Shown piece by piece: positions 25,601 to 33,376 of a DNA stretch of 64,000 bases. The stretch is from Haloplanus salinus (lineage in GTDB: Archaea > Halobacteriota > Halobacteria > Halobacteriales > Haloferacaceae). Where the stretch lies: NCBI RefSeq assembly GCF_003336245.1, contig NZ_QPHM01000001.1, positions 682,001 through 746,000 of the forward strand, in the 5' to 3' direction. Under the pieces are notes generated by a model. That model saw nothing but the letters and a program-made list of their open reading frames with translations, was not told the DNA's origin and did no database searches. Both the position numbers and the translations under genes were made by a program. Position 1 is the stretch's first letter; the number at the start of each line of letters is the position of its first letter.

Positions 25601-27425
25601 CGTACCACCTGCCGATAGACCGGTTTTCCGCCGCGACCGTAACCGAGTTCGAAACGTTGCCGTCGCCATCGATGACGCCCGCGAGGAACCTGGCAATGTA
25701 CGATTCGGGGAGTTCGTACACCGTCGAAAGATCGACAGGGCCGTCGTTTTTGTCACCGAACGGGATTCCAAGCCCGTTGAACGCATGCAACATCGCGTAA
25801 TCGAGGACGTTCTGCGCGTAACAACCCGTCCCGTCGGGCAGTAACTCGTTCTCACCGGCGAACTGATCGTGCAGTTCCGTTCGAGTGTTGTAAAACCGAA
25901 CTCCATCGTCAAGCGACATCGTCCCGTCCGTCAAGACGAGTCCAGCGAGATACGCCTCCCGTTCGGTGAGTTGCCTGTCGAGATCGGCACGAGTACGACG
26001 ATACGTCCGGCCGCCATCCGGAAGCGGGATATCAAATTTCTCGGCAGCGATCGAACATCGTTTCGGCGTCCACATATCCGTCCGCGGGTGGTAGAGCGTT
26101 CCCGTCGCGAGGTCGAACTGGTCCGCGAGGTCAGTGACGGCGCCGCGCGGGAGCGTCTCTTTGAACGACTTGACGGAGTCCGCATCGGCGAATCGCTGGT
26201 TTTCGATCGGAACCAGCTCCGAGAGCACCGGAACGGATTCGTCCTCAACGGTCAGTTTTCTGGGTTTGAGAACGTACTCCCCCGGTTCGATATCCCCGCC
26301 TTCTTTCCAGTCGACGGAGTCGTCGTCGCCGACCATGATTCGATGTTCGCTCGACGACCGGAGTGAAGTCCCGTCGGAGAGAGTGAATTCGAGAACCGGT
26401 TTTTCACTCTTCCACTTGTCAGTCACTTCCGCGACGGTCGTTCGTCGGTCCTCGTTGCCGACGACGGTGTCGCCGATCTGAACATCACGAATTTCACGCT
26501 CCGTGCCATCGGCCAAAAGGACCGGGGTATCACCGGGAAGACAGTTCCAGCCCGTTATTACGTCGGGATCGGTTTCGCTCTCGACGTATTCGACGTACGC
26601 GTCGAGCATGGCCTCCTCGGTCTCGAAGACGCGCACGTCGGCGTCGAGTTCGTCCCCGAAGGGTTCGTACCCGTCGAGCGCTTCCGGTGGTGTGACCCCC
26701 GTATCCGGATCGAAGAGCCACACGACGTACTCGTCGCGCCGGGAGTCGTGGCTGGTGAGACAGACGATCGGTTCCTCGCCGTCCTCCGGGAACCCCGAGC
26801 GGTCGTCGACCTCGATGTCGAAGGTGTTGACGCGGAGGTCGGTCGGCACGTCGACGGGTTGGATTTCGTCGTGGGGGATCTGAATCGCCCCGCTCTCCAG
26901 CCGTCGCACCGGGACCCGCACGCCGCTACCGATGTCCTTGTCGATCAACAGGCGGTTGGGAAAGAGGATGTCCGCCTCGAAATGATCGAAGTCGTCGCGA
27001 ATCTGCCCCACGTCGCGGGGCGTCTGCGTACAGATCTTCGTCAGATCCTCGCCGCGGATGCTCTCGTAGCCCGTCTCGGTCCGCGTGATCACGTCGCGGT
27101 CGAGATCGTCGTCGTCGAGCGTCGCCGTCGGCGCGTAGAAGTACGGCTCGAAGCCGAGAACGCGAACGTGTTCGGCACGACCGTCGGGCGTCCGACCGAA
27201 CAGGTGGACGACGGGATACTCGTCGCTACCCTGTCCTTCGACCGTGTAGTCGACCTGCGTGACCGCGATGTCGACCGTCCCGTCCGGGTCGGGGAACTTC
27301 AACTCCGACGCGTCGATCACCTCGGCGACCGACTCCGCGACGTCTCCCGCGACGGCGACGGCCTCCGCCTCGGGTCTGTCCACGTCGTCCGCCCCCGAGA
27401 ACTGGGAGAGATCCGCCTGATCCAT
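19644..27425 (-). CDS. polB: Family-B DNA polymerase PolB with four inteins
   Basis: The uninterrupted frame encodes 2593 residues starting at the ATG at 27425 (MDQADLSQFSGADD). Removing four inteins leaves an 895-residue replicative polymerase with 3'-5' exonuclease. Extein blocks are residues 1-294, 745-937, 1340-1426, 1838-1885 and 2321-2593. Joined blocks restore conserved motifs: VITGWN+CDDFDAPYL (exonuclease), VLDLK+SLYPM (motif A), KVIMN+SLYG (motif B) and VVYGD+TDSVML (motif C). Exo I is in NTFDIEVDD. Splicing is essential for activity because every insertion interrupts an active-site motif. An earlier in-frame start (27506) would add a hydrophobic tail and is less likely. It follows the suf operon on the same strand with no link in function. 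Confidence 0.97.
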   Translation of the reverse strand: MDQADLSQFSGADDVDRPEAEAVAVAGDVAESVAEVIDASELKFPDPDGTVDIAVTQVDYTVEGQGSDEYPVVHLFGRTPDGRAEHVRVLGFEPYFYAPTATLDDDDLDRDVITRTETGYESIRGEDLTKICTQTPRDVGQIRDDFDHFEADILFPNRLLIDKDIGSGVRVPVRRLESGAIQIPHDEIQPVDVPTDLRVNTFDIEVDDRSGFPEDGEEPIVCLTSHDSRRDEYVVWLFDPDTGVTPPEALDGYEPFGDELDADVRVFETEEAMLDAYVEYVESETDPDVITGWNCLPGDTPVLLADGTEREIRDVQIGDTVVGNEDRRTTVAEVTDKWKSEKPVLEFTLSDGTSLRSSSEHRIMVGDDDSVDWKEGGDIEPGEYVLKPRKLTVEDESVPVLSELVPIENQRFADADSVKSFKETLPRGAVTDLADQFDLATGTLYHPRTDMWTPKRCSIAAEKFDIPLPDGGRTYRRTRADLDRQLTEREAYLAGLVLTDGTMSLDDGVRFYNTRTELHDQFAGENELLPDGTGCYAQNVLDYAMLHAFNGLGIPFGDKNDGPVDLSTVYELPESYIARFLAGVIDGDGNVSNSVTVAAENRSIGRWYAKLFRRLGVYAQQRENVVRVPDAERDIERLKRTVLPHMSHPEKSRALSNLSGGKSGRTEDIPYALFEAESGSDARRIARDKHRRGIALKRHETTVEAWEEYVFVAVENVEQVGTETTYDIETTTHNFVADDCLVHNCDDFDAPYLIDRMEELQGRHHDYDLNPDRLSRVDEVWQSDWGGPTIKGRVVFDLLYAYKRTQFTELESYRLDAVGEQELGAGKERYAGDIGDLWEDDPERLLEYNLRDVELCVELDRKRDIVSFWDEVRTFVGCKLEDAPTPGDAVDVYVLHKVHGDFALPSKGRADAEDYEGGAVFDPITGVKENVSVLDLKCFSRDTDVLTPAGEKNIAELEVGDPIYTLNPDTFECEIKPVEETHQYENRFGELHHLSGNTHDLKITENHRFLYSKARGWDDQTPADFEFDEYRAIPEYERFAFPQHESMAGRSPETFDLIDEVDDGYAVVYFEDDLRSFRASMPDAVADEMDLVHGSSAAMSLQRAVGKYLIPIEVYRTHRAVVDEFADDVFLKYGTRHRETPLSFEMTDWLSFLGWYVTEGSVDHAGNRITIHQDGDEEREAIRCLLDRMGINYNTDDRGVNISNRYLQTLLVDNCGDGYADKRLPEWVFDLDGELLGTLLDTMIRGDGSRTDSGLGKFWTKSDDLKRGFVTVAIRCGHKPTVSEQSDGTWYVSAGKRGSFKKSTNATVEDHDGDVYCVTAADNHVILAGRNGNYQWVGQSLYPMCMVTINASPETKVDPDGYDGDTYHAPNGTHFRKEPDGIIREMVDELLEEREEKKAERNANDPGSEAYEQYDREQQAVKVIMNCFTPDTDVLTPEGVRNIRDLDVGDEVYSLDPETLRMEVKPVTETHAYPDYRGDLVDIETNKVDFSVTPNHRMLVRKDDTNGESWDDFRFVEAGDLNESSHYELPHGWEGPDGERLDTVDLTDLLGGDYEVWANNDVHGHTLAAEVGFYPDKMEKQGSDGTGYVFSAAEFEKHREYLDECCSEFYVHAERGRKWIPRFHDGDDFLDLLAWYITEGSVYTSEDKRFGENFRGSATTIQLAQGAIADGGEDDDHAAIGALLDRLGFDYYLDDRSYQFTSRLLGHWLEATCGENSFEKRIPDLVFEASREQKERFLDTLIPGDGDRQVNGWRYLTASDQLRDDVLRLCAHLGRTASYNQDSGSWRIYCTEDAKNSFRMHRSGSRSTAADGAYCVTVDDNNTLLAGRNGKFQFVGQSLYGVLGWDRFRLYDKEMGAAVTATGRDVIEYTESAANEVGHEVVYGDSVTGDRPVVVRDPDGRMRIVPIETLFDRAHSSVDSAVPITADGGSVSATSVGKDRRELDGWDALSLNDDGAAEWQPITQIIRHETEKPVVNVQHKFGESTTTRDHSFVVEDGDEYAEASPTELDEPLRISGVPSLDTIDTIDVYEVLQGYTREYADGRSVGSENAERKVKRVHANDEYVWFGHKHHGALDSTIKVQRYIDLDSEDGAALVRLLAAYVTEGSASTSETAAGKFGASIAESRRDWLDGLKSDYERLFEGATVSVTASDSRDERKIRNGDTEINYDDRTLKLQMMNELSAVFFREFAGQTSRGKRIPWFVFHLSDDLQARFVEVLVEGDGSREFPRYSKAYAERNFDYETVSRELAAGLSMLLTQRERKHSLKYRDSKGSYTIRTCDFYRSGRDPVVSETAHDGYVYDLSVAENQNFVDAVGGLVLHNTDSVMLELGPDIDIEDAIEQSFDIEEHINDSYDEFALDELNAHHHRFQIEFEKLYRRFFQAGKKKRYAGHIVWKEGKHVDDIDITGFEYKRSDIAPITKEVQRRVIEMIVTGDDVDAIEEYVYDVIEDFEAGNVDLDDVGIPGGIGKRLGAYDTDTAQVRGAKYANLLLGTNFQRGSKPKRLYLKKVHPDFFRQLEEEGRFDPQTDPLYAAFKRDPDVICFEYADQVPDAFEIDWDTMLEKTLKGPIERIIEALGLSWNEVKSGQRQTGLGQF
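20466..21770 (-). other. PolB intein 4 (motif C), 435 residues, Ser start
   Basis: It splits YGD|TDS in the catalytic motif C. It begins with Ser (SVTGDRPVVVRDPDGR) and ends AVGGLVLHN before extein Thr, so splicing would use Ser and Thr nucleophiles instead of Cys. Block B is TTRDHSFVV. Endonuclease motifs are LLAAYVTEGSA and FVEVLVEGDGSR. The motif C site is a common intein target in archaeal family-B polymerases. It is distinct in sequence from inteins 1-3. Confidence 0.93.
21915..23147 (-). other. PolB intein 3 (motif B), 411 residues, C-terminal Gln
   Basis: It starts with Cys (CFTPDTDVLTPEGVRNIRDL) and splits KVIMN|SLYG in motif B. Block B is VTPNHRMLV. Endonuclease-like motifs are LLAWYITEGSV and FLDTLIPGDGDR. 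It ends FQFVGQ with Gln before extein Ser. Similarity to intein 2 (same CF..DTDVLTP start, same LAGRNG...Q..VGQ end) suggests one arose from the other by movement between sites in the same gene. Confidence 0.92.
23409..24614 (-). other. PolB intein 2 (motif A), 402 residues, C-terminal Gln
   Basis: Starting with Cys (CFSRDTDVLTPAGEKNIAEL), this intein splits DLK|SLYPM in motif A. Block B is ITENHRFLY. Endonuclease-like motifs are LGWYVTEGSV and LLDTMIRGDGSR. The last intein residue is Gln (NYQWVGQ) rather than Asn, followed by extein Ser. It closely parallels intein 3 in both ends and in motif spacing. The Gly/Gln ending implies cyclisation through Gln, which is known for some inteins but is uncommon. 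Confidence 0.92.
25194..26543 (-). other. PolB intein 1 (exonuclease domain), 450 residues with LAGLIDADG endonuclease
   Basis: The intein begins with Cys (CLPGDTPVLLADG, block A) and ends FVADDCLVHN, followed by extein Cys. Block B is SSEHRIMV. Two DOD motifs of a LAGLIDADG homing endonuclease are present (AYLAGLVLTDG and RFLAGVIDGDGN), so it may be mobile. It interrupts the exonuclease segment between GWN and CDDFDAPYL, a less familiar site than the three polymerase-motif sites. The termini (Cys, His-Asn, Cys) are standard for self-splicing. Confidence 0.93.
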
Positions 27426-27530
27426 GCCGTCCCCTTTGGCGCTCCCCGGTAAAAACCCAGCCACTCGCCCGACGAAACCCTGCCACGACGACAAAACATA
27501 TACCATGCCACTTCATACCACGATCCGACG

Positions 27531-27710
27531 ATGTCCGACCACGTTGACGCAGGCCGGTGGGACAGCACGGACGCGCAGCGTCCGGATCGCGACGGTATCG
27601 GCACCGTCGAGGCGTACGAAGTCGAAGACGGGACCGTACTCTACGACGCGGAGAACCCGCTCGCGTGGGTTGAGTCGTCGGCCGCGGTGCCGATACGCGA
27701 ACTGGCGTAG
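27531..27710 (+). CDS. 59-residue acidic haloarchaeal protein (probably DUF7331)
   Basis: The ATG at 27531 opens MSDHVDAGRWDSTDAQ, continuing through GTVEAYEVEDGTVLYDAENP and LAWVESSAAVPIREL to a stop at 27708-27710. The D-G-T-V-x-Y-D-A-E-N-P-L-A-W pattern marks a small family found across Halobacteria, often near polB or rad50. It lacks membrane segments and known motifs. It is divergent from polB with a 105-bp spacer and could be co-transcribed with the next two genes. Confidence 0.75.
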   Translation: MSDHVDAGRWDSTDAQRPDRDGIGTVEAYEVEDGTVLYDAENPLAWVESSAAVPIRELA

Positions 27711-27752
27711 CCCAACCGAACTCTTTTGCCCTCTCGCTCGTTCTCGGAGAGC

Positions 27753-28133
27753 GTGTTCGATCCGTGGCCCGACGAACCCGAGGAGACGAACCCGGAGTCG
27801 CGCTGGGGTGATCCGGAGCGCGACCTGCCACGGATTCCGGAGCCGGCGGTGGCCGAGAAGGACGTCGATCCCGAGATTCTGGAGACGTTCTGGCGGAGCG
27901 TCGTCCTCGCCAACGTCGCCCTCTTTGGCCTCTCGCTCGGCCCGATGCTCGTCTACTTCCGTGGCTGGTGGCTGTGGGGTGGCGGCGCCGTCGCCCTCGG
28001 CGCCCTCGCCGGCCACAGAGTGTATCAGCATTACCGGGCCTTCGAGCGACGTCACGGGGACGACGACGAGCCGGGGCCCGCCGACGGCGGCCGCGACGCC
28101 ACCCCCGCCGACGACCCCGAACGGAACGCCTAA
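27753..28133 (+). CDS. Haloarchaeal two-helix membrane protein (probably DUF7322)
   Basis: GTG at 27753 gives 126 residues: a Pro/Glu-rich cytoplasmic N-terminus (MFDPWPDEPEETNPESRWG), two close transmembrane helices (FWRSVVLANVALFGLSLGPML and WWLWGGGAVALGALAGHRVYQ), and an acidic tail. An in-frame TTG at 27726 is possible but less likely. The small family is conserved in haloarchaea and has no known role. It sits between the 59-residue gene and a regulator-like gene on the same strand. Confidence 0.75.
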   Translation: MFDPWPDEPEETNPESRWGDPERDLPRIPEPAVAEKDVDPEILETFWRSVVLANVALFGLSLGPMLVYFRGWWLWGGGAVALGALAGHRVYQHYRAFERRHGDDDEPGPADGGRDATPADDPERNA

Positions 28134-28158
28134 CTCCACGGCTCGGCATCACTCACCT

Positions 28159-28587
28159 ATGCGAACCGTCCGGGACGACGAGGGCCAGCGCTACCTGCTC
28201 GTGAAGCGCTCGTCGGAATCGAGTCTCGTCCGCGACCCCGACACCGGTACCGAGGAGTACGTACCCAACGCCGACCTCACGGTCGACGACGCCGATCCCC
28301 TGTCGACCGCCGCGGGCGCCGTCCCCGCCTCGGTCCGGCGCGTCCTCACCGCGACGCCGAACGACCGGGCGCTCGGCCTCCTCGTCGAACTCGTGGACCG
28401 GGGACCGGTCGGCGTGCGGACCCTCCTCGACGCGTACGATCTCTGTGAGAGCGACCTTCACGGCCTGCTGGCGGAGTTCCGGGCGGCCGGGTTGATCGCC
28501 GAAACCACCGTCGCCGGCGAACGCGGCTACGAGGCGACCGGGGCGACTCACGACGCCGTGACACGACTGCGGGCGGGCGGGGACTGA
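28159..28587 (+). CDS. Winged-helix DNA-binding-like protein (probably DUF7346)
   Basis: The 142-residue protein has an N-terminal beta-rich part (MRTVRDDEGQRYLLVKRSSESSLV) followed by a winged helix (RALGLLVELVDRGPVGVRTLLDAYDLCESDLHGLLAEFRAAGLI, then the wing). This fits a small regulator. It lies convergent to rad50 with 28 nt between the ends, and is conserved next to rad50 in haloarchaea as far as I recall. A function in DNA repair control is only inferred. Confidence 0.75.
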   Translation: MRTVRDDEGQRYLLVKRSSESSLVRDPDTGTEEYVPNADLTVDDADPLSTAAGAVPASVRRVLTATPNDRALGLLVELVDRGPVGVRTLLDAYDLCESDLHGLLAEFRAAGLIAETTVAGERGYEATGATHDAVTRLRAGGD

Positions 28588-28615
28588 CCGCCGGCGACGG
28601 TCACGACGGGCCGTC

Positions 28616-31303
28616 TCAGTCGTCGTCGGTGACGCCGGCCGCTAGCTCCTCGACCGCCGACCCCGACCGGGAGACCGTCGAGCGGTTCGTCCGTGGGTCC
28701 TTCTCGACGCGCACGAGGTCGTCGGCTGCGCCGACGAGTTCCTCGTCGTGACTGACGATGACGATCTGTGCGACGCCCATGTCGCGCATCTCCGCGACCA
28801 GATCGACCAGCCGCGAGACGTGCCCCGAGTCGAGGAAGACGGTCGGCTCGTCGAGGATGAGCGGCGGCATGGGTGCCGCGCCGTCGATACCCTCCGCGAG
28901 AAGGCGATAGATCGCACACCGCAGGCTGAGGTTGAACAGGGCGCGCTCGCCGCCCGACAGCTGGGTCGGATCGAGTTCGCTGCCGTCCTTCTGGACGACC
29001 GAGAGTTCGTACTCGCCGTTCAGACGGAGGTGGGCGTAGGCGTCGTTGCCGTAGACGAGGTCGAAGGTCTCGTTCAGGAGCCGCTCGAGCGTCTCGACGT
29101 TGCGCTGACGGAGTTCCGCGCGCAGGTCGCCGTACGCGGCTTCGAGCCGTTCGGCCTCCTCGTGGAGGGCGTCGAGAGCGGCGACACGCTCGGCGAGTTC
29201 GTCGCGTTCGTCCCGCAGCGACTCCAGCGCCTCGACGTCGCTTCTGACGCCGCCGATCCTCGTCTGGATCGAATCGCGTCGCCCCGCGAGGGCGTCCAGT
29301 TCGTCCGCGACGTTCTCCAGATACGCCTCGGCGTTCGCCTGCCGATCGCGGGCCGATTCGATGGCCTCCTCGTCGACGGCCTCGCGGAGTTCGTCGCGGC
29401 GGTCGCGTTTCTCCGCGAGTCGTTCCCGGCGTTCGTCGTTGGTCTCCTCGATGCCGGCCGCTCGCTCGCGGTGGCGTTCCATCTCGTCTTCGAGGTCGGC
29501 GATCCGCTCCAGCCGCTCGGCGACGGCGTCGACGCGCTCGCGGGCCTCGTCGATCGACTCCAGTTCGGCGCTCAACTCGTCGATCCGCGCCTCGACCTCC
29601 TCGGCCTCCTCGCGTTTATCCGCCGCGACCTCCCGGGCCTCCGACGCCTGCTCGCGCAGCTCGGTCGCCTCCGACTCGCGCTTCGCAGCCGCCTCGCGGT
29701 TCTCCGCGGCCGTCTCACGGGCCTCGGCCGCGCGCTCCGCGAGCCGGTCGCGGTCGGCCTCGACGTCGGTCAGCCGCTCCTCCGCCGTGACCAGCGGGCC
29801 GAGCGCGTCGAGCCGGTCGTCGAGCGTCGACACCTGCTCACGGGCGTCGGCCAGTTCGGCCTCCAGTTCGGCCACCCGCTCGCGGTCGTCGTCGATCCGG
29901 TCGGCGTGTGGCGAGTCCGCGACCGGCTGCCCGCACTCGGGGCATTTCCCGGCCGCGAGCAGCGCTTCGGCCTCCGCGACGCGCTCTTTCGCCGACTCCA
30001 GTTTGGCGTCCAGTTCCGCGACGCGTTCGCGAACCTCGCCACGACGCTCGCGGAGGTCGTCCTGTCGGGTCGCGGCCTCGCCGCGGTCGACCGGCGCGTC
30101 CTCGAATCGGGCGGCGAGGGCGGTCGCCTCGTCCTCCAAGTCGGCGACGCGCGCCTCGCGCTCCTCGGCCGTCGTCTCGGCGGCGTCGGCGTCGGCGCGC
30201 AACTCCGCGGCGCGTTCCTCCGTCTCGGCCGCTCGGTCCGCGAGGTCGTCGGCCTTCGCCGCGAGGTTCGTCGCCTGATTCCGAAGCCCCGTCGCCGACG
30301 CCTTCGCCTCGGTTCGCTCCTCCCGCAGCTCGGCCTCGCGCCCGTCGAGTTCGTCGCGCCGCCGGTCGACGGCCACCTCGGTGGCCGCGTCCAGCCCCGC
30401 CGCGTCGAGGCGGTCGTCGACCTCGGCGTCCAGTTCGCCCATCCGCTCGTGTGCCTCGGTCACACGTTCGCGCAGCGTCTCGCGCTCCGACTCAGCCTCG
30501 CGGATCGTCGACTCCAAGTCGTCGATGTCGTCCACGACGGAGTCGAGTTCGGCCCGCTTCCCCTCGTACTCCTCCAGCACCGCCTCGGCCTCGCTTTTCG
30601 TCTCCCGGGCCTTCTCCCGTTGTGTCTCGTAGTGCTCGATCTTCGAGTCTACCTCCGAGAGCGTCGACTCCAGGTCGTCGAGGGCGGCGTAGAGGTTCTT
30701 TGCTTCCTTCTCCTCGATCTGTGACTCCACTTTCCGGAGTTCGCCCCGTTTCTCGGAGCGCACGTCCTCGATGCCGAGCCGGGCGTCGCCGGCCCGGTCG
30801 CGGTACTCCTCCAGCCGACCGAGCTGCAGAAGGTCGTCGATCACGTCCTGTCGCTGGCCCGGCGAGGCGTTGATCAACTGGTTCACCTCGCCCTGTCGAA
30901 CGTACGCGCAGTTGACGAACGCCTCGGCGTCCATCCGCAGGAGGTCGACGACGAACGCCCGCACGTCGCGGGCGCCCTCGACCGTCGCGTCCGATCCCTC
31001 CAGGACGCAGTCGGCGGTGGTCGTCCGCTCGCCCGACGCCCGGAGGCGACGGTGAACGTGGTAGGCCGCACCGGCGTGGGTGAACCACAGGTCGATTTCG
31101 GCCTCCTCGGCGCCGTTCGTCACCACGTCGTCGAGCGTCCCTTCCAGCGCCTTCGCGCCGTAGAGCGCGAAGAAACACGCCTCTAACAGCGACGACTTGC
31201 CGCTCCCGTTGAGACCGTGGATGACGGTCACGCCGTCGCGCAAGCCGAGGTCGGCGTCCGCGTACGGGCGGAAGTTTCGCAGTCGGATCCGGTCGAACTT
31301 CAC
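28616..31303 (-). CDS. rad50: Rad50, DNA double-strand-break repair ATPase
   Basis: The 895-residue SMC-like protein partners with Mre11 to process DNA ends. It has an N-terminal Walker A (GLNGSGKSS, 30-38), the Q-loop ([11 protein letters not shown]), long antiparallel coiled coils with Glu/Arg heptads, and a zinc hook CPECG near residue 452. The C-terminal lobe has the signature [14 protein letters not shown] (near 780), Walker [12 protein letters not shown] (near 814) and the switch His in VSHDEEL. Its ATG overlaps the end of mre11 by 4 nt, showing translational coupling. It is of typical archaeal length. Confidence 0.98.
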   Translation of the reverse strand: MKFDRIRLRNFRPYADADLGLRDGVTVIHGLNGSGKSSLLEACFFALYGAKALEGTLDDVVTNGAEEAEIDLWFTHAGAAYHVHRRLRASGERTTTADCVLEGSDATVEGARDVRAFVVDLLRMDAEAFVNCAYVRQGEVNQLINASPGQRQDVIDDLLQLGRLEEYRDRAGDARLGIEDVRSEKRGELRKVESQIEEKEAKNLYAALDDLESTLSEVDSKIEHYETQREKARETKSEAEAVLEEYEGKRAELDSVVDDIDDLESTIREAESERETLRERVTEAHERMGELDAEVDDRLDAAGLDAATEVAVDRRRDELDGREAELREERTEAKASATGLRNQATNLAAKADDLADRAAETEERAAELRADADAAETTAEEREARVADLEDEATALAARFEDAPVDRGEAATRQDDLRERRGEVRERVAELDAKLESAKERVAEAEALLAAGKCPECGQPVADSPHADRIDDDRERVAELEAELADAREQVSTLDDRLDALGPLVTAEERLTDVEADRDRLAERAAEARETAAENREAAAKRESEATELREQASEAREVAADKREEAEEVEARIDELSAELESIDEARERVDAVAERLERIADLEDEMERHRERAAGIEETNDERRERLAEKRDRRDELREAVDEEAIESARDRQANAEAYLENVADELDALAGRRDSIQTRIGGVRSDVEALESLRDERDELAERVAALDALHEEAERLEAAYGDLRAELRQRNVETLERLLNETFDLVYGNDAYAHLRLNGEYELSVVQKDGSELDPTQLSGGERALFNLSLRCAIYRLLAEGIDGAAPMPPLILDEPTVFLDSGHVSRLVDLVAEMRDMGVAQIVIVSHDEELVGAADDLVRVEKDPRTNRSTVSRSGSAVEELAAGVTDDD

Positions 31304-32550
31304 AGGAAGTCCTCCATGGAGACTTGGTCGCGTTCGCCGTCGGTGCCGTCGGCCTCGTCGGCCGCGGCGTCCGACTCCGCCGCGCCGTCGTCCGTCGGCG
31401 ACGGTCCGTCGAGCGCGCCCGCCGTTACGGCGTCCCCGACGGCCGACGCGACCCGGTCGCGGACGTTCGAGTCGGGTACCGCGTCGTCCCGGATGGTCTC
31501 GTCGAGCCGGCGGCCGAGATCCGAGAGATCCATCCCGCGGACGCGCTCGCGCACGGCCGCGTCGGGATCGGCGAAGTCAACGTCCGGCGTCGCCTCGGCT
31601 GCGTCGCCGCCGACCGCCCGGTGGTCGGTGACGCGTGCGAGCAAGGCGCCTTCCTCGAGCGCCGCGTCTTCGACGGCCGCGGGCGTGACGGGGTCGCCGT
31701 CGCCGGTGATCGAGACGACAGCGACGGCGTCGTCGAGGTCGTACGCACGGACGCGCTCGCGGACGCGCTCGACCCCCTCGCCGTCGCGCAGTTCCACGTC
31801 GACGAACGCGAACGGACGGGTATCGAGCGACCGGCGCCGGATGTCGACGGCCGCGTCGCCGCCCGCGTCGGCGCCGAACTCGACGAGGTTGTAGCCGCGG
31901 GCGTCGCGTTCGTCCGCGCTCGCCCGCTCCGTCGAGCCGCAGTAGGTCACCCACGTGTCGTCGACCTGGGCCGTGTCGGCGACGTGGTTGTCGCCGAGCA
32001 AGGCCGCGTCGAAGTCGACGGTGGCGGCGTCGAGCAGTGCTTCGGTGTCCCAGTCGGCGTGCGGGAAGGGGGTGAAGAGACCGTGAGCGACGAGCGCCGT
32101 CGCCTCGGCGTCGGCCGGCGGGGGCGTGAACTCGTAGTCGAGGTCGTCGCGGCGGGAACGGGGGACGTGGTCCAGCCCGTAGAACGCGGCGTCGCCGACG
32201 AGCATCGGATCCCCGTCGAGTCGGGTCGCCAGCCCCAGGTTCTCGAAGAGGTCGAGCCACTGGCGTCCCCGTGTGGCCTCGTGGTTGCCGACGATAGCGA
32301 GGAAGGGCACGCCGGCGGCGTCGAGGCGGCGGAGCGCCGAGAGGACGCCGAGCAGGTCGGGGAGATCGGGACGACGGTCGTGAAACAGGTCGCCGGCGTG
32401 AACGACGGCGTCGACTGTCGGGCCGTCCGGCCCCGACACGGCGTCGTCGATCACCGCCTCGAACGCGTCGAGGAAGTCCTGCCGGCGCTCCGGCGAGTGG
32501 TACTGTCGGTAGCCGACGTGGGTGTCGCCGGTGTGGATCACCCGTGTCAT
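31300..32550 (-). CDS. mre11: Mre11, DNA repair nuclease
   Basis: The start is set at the ATG at 32550 ([19 protein letters not shown]), giving 416 residues. Metallophosphoesterase motifs are in order: [37 protein letters not shown] and [10 protein letters not shown]. These bind two Mn ions for 3'-5' exonuclease and endonuclease activity on DNA ends. The C-terminus is acidic and low in complexity up to DQVSMEDFL, which probably holds a Rad50-binding helix region. It overlaps rad50 by 4 nt. A 13-bp inverted repeat lies 72-111 nt before its ATG. Confidence 0.97.
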   Translation of the reverse strand: MTRVIHTGDTHVGYRQYHSPERRQDFLDAFEAVIDDAVSGPDGPTVDAVVHAGDLFHDRRPDLPDLLGVLSALRRLDAAGVPFLAIVGNHEATRGRQWLDLFENLGLATRLDGDPMLVGDAAFYGLDHVPRSRRDDLDYEFTPPPADAEATALVAHGLFTPFPHADWDTEALLDAATVDFDAALLGDNHVADTAQVDDTWVTYCGSTERASADERDARGYNLVEFGADAGGDAAVDIRRRSLDTRPFAFVDVELRDGEGVERVRERVRAYDLDDAVAVVSITGDGDPVTPAAVEDAALEEGALLARVTDHRAVGGDAAEATPDVDFADPDAAVRERVRGMDLSDLGRRLDETIRDDAVPDSNVRDRVASAVGDAVTAGALDGPSPTDDGAAESDAAADEADGTDGERDQVSMEDFL

Positions 32551-32621
32551 CGTGGTGGGGGTTGCGCCCCGTCGCTCAAAACCGTTCCGCGACCGGAGTG
32601 AATAGGTGGGATCGGAAGTCA

Positions 32622-32661
32622 CCGTAGATGCTCGCCGGGACGGTTCGACGAGCATCTACGG
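32622..32661. promoter_or_regulatory. 13-bp perfect inverted repeat upstream of mre11-rad50
   Basis: The arms ccgtagatgctcg (32622-32634) and cgagcatctacgg (32649-32661) match perfectly, with a 14-nt loop. It lies between the 3' end of the small gene at 32678 and mre11, both read leftward. It may be a terminator-like hairpin, an RNA element in a shared transcript or an operator. No U-run follows, so a simple terminator is less likely. Confidence 0.6.
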
Positions 32662-32677
32662 ACAGTTACGATACCCC

Positions 32678-32950
32678 CTAAAAGTGACCGGCGGCGGCTC
32701 GCCGACACCGCTCGATGGCGGCGAGGGCGTCCCGTCCGCGCCGGGCGGCGGCCGCGTCGCCGGCGCGCTCGGCCCGTTCGATGGCCCGGCGGAGTCGGGC
32801 GGGACCCCCCTCGGCTACGAACGCCGCGGCGTCGCGAACGTCGTCGAGGACGGCGACGGCCTCCTCGATGGCGTCGGTGTCCACGGTCGATGCGTCGGCG
32901 TCGTCAGCCGCGAGGGCGGACAGTGCCGCACGGACGTCGGCGTCGGTCAC
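32678..32950 (-). CDS. Small helical protein of unknown function upstream of mre11
   Basis: The 90-residue product (MTDADVRAALSALAADDADAS) is Ala- and Arg-rich and almost wholly helical, with three or four helices and no membrane segment. No motif is recognised. It follows the winged-helix gene with a 25-nt gap and precedes mre11-rad50 on the same strand, so the four genes may form one unit. Confidence 0.65.
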   Translation of the reverse strand: MTDADVRAALSALAADDADASTVDTDAIEEAVAVLDDVRDAAAFVAEGGPARLRRAIERAERAGDAAAARRGRDALAAIERCRRAAAGHF

Positions 32951-32975
32951 GGGGCGGGTAGCCGCCCGTTCGGAC

Positions 32976-33236
32976 TTAAATCTTCAGGGAGTAGAGGCGC
33001 TTGCGCGCGTCCGAGAAGGAGAACCGCGACTCGACGGCGTCGGCGTCTTCGAGCCGCGTCAACGCGTACCGGACCGTCCGCGGCGGCAGCAGCGTCTCCT
33101 CCGCTAACTGGCTCTGACTCAGCGTCTCGTTGTAGTCGAGGACCTTCGCGACGAGCTTCGCACTCGGCGGCAGGTCGCGCACGTCGGCCCACCGATCCCC
33201 GCTCTCGTCGCAAGCGACTGCCTCGGTCGTACTCAT
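32976..33236 (-). CDS. Winged-helix transcriptional regulator (MarR-like)
   Basis: The 86-residue protein has one HTH domain: PPSAKLVAKVLDYNETLSQSQLAEETLLPPRTVRYALTRLEDAD, then the wing SRFSFSDARKRLYSLKI. The pattern 'L(S)QSQLAEETLLPPRTVRYAL' is a typical recognition-helix unit of haloarchaeal MarR/ArsR-type regulators. It is the first gene of a leftward set leading to mre11-rad50 and is divergent from pan. Its own AT-rich leader (33240-33300) is a probable promoter area. Confidence 0.85.
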   Translation of the reverse strand: MSTTEAVACDESGDRWADVRDLPPSAKLVAKVLDYNETLSQSQLAEETLLPPRTVRYALTRLEDADAVESRFSFSDARKRLYSLKI

Positions 33237-33348
33237 CTTATATCTACCTCCCGCATACAGGATAATAATATTTGCTATCTGTTTTGATGTCTCATAGTTA
33301 TACTACGGCCGGCGCGATAACGGCGAACTCCGCGCTCACCCGAAGTCT

Positions 33349-33356
33349 CTTATGAA
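33349..33356 (+). promoter_or_regulatory. TATA-like box of pan
   Basis: The box cttatgaa lies 21-28 nt before the ATG at 33377, matching the spacing for leaderless transcripts. Confidence 0.45.
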
Positions 33357-33376
33357 TCAGCGACTTAAACCTGCTA

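Noticed and set aside
19644-27425. Fusion of several genes or a misassembled polB
   Set aside because: Each extra segment begins with Cys or Ser, ends with His-Asn or Gly-Gln before Cys, Ser or Thr, and interrupts a conserved motif that rejoins exactly; inteins explain all of it.
28748-30724. Very long open frame opposite rad50
   Set aside because: It mirrors the rad50 coding frame; high GC makes antisense frames stay open. It has no recognisable domain.
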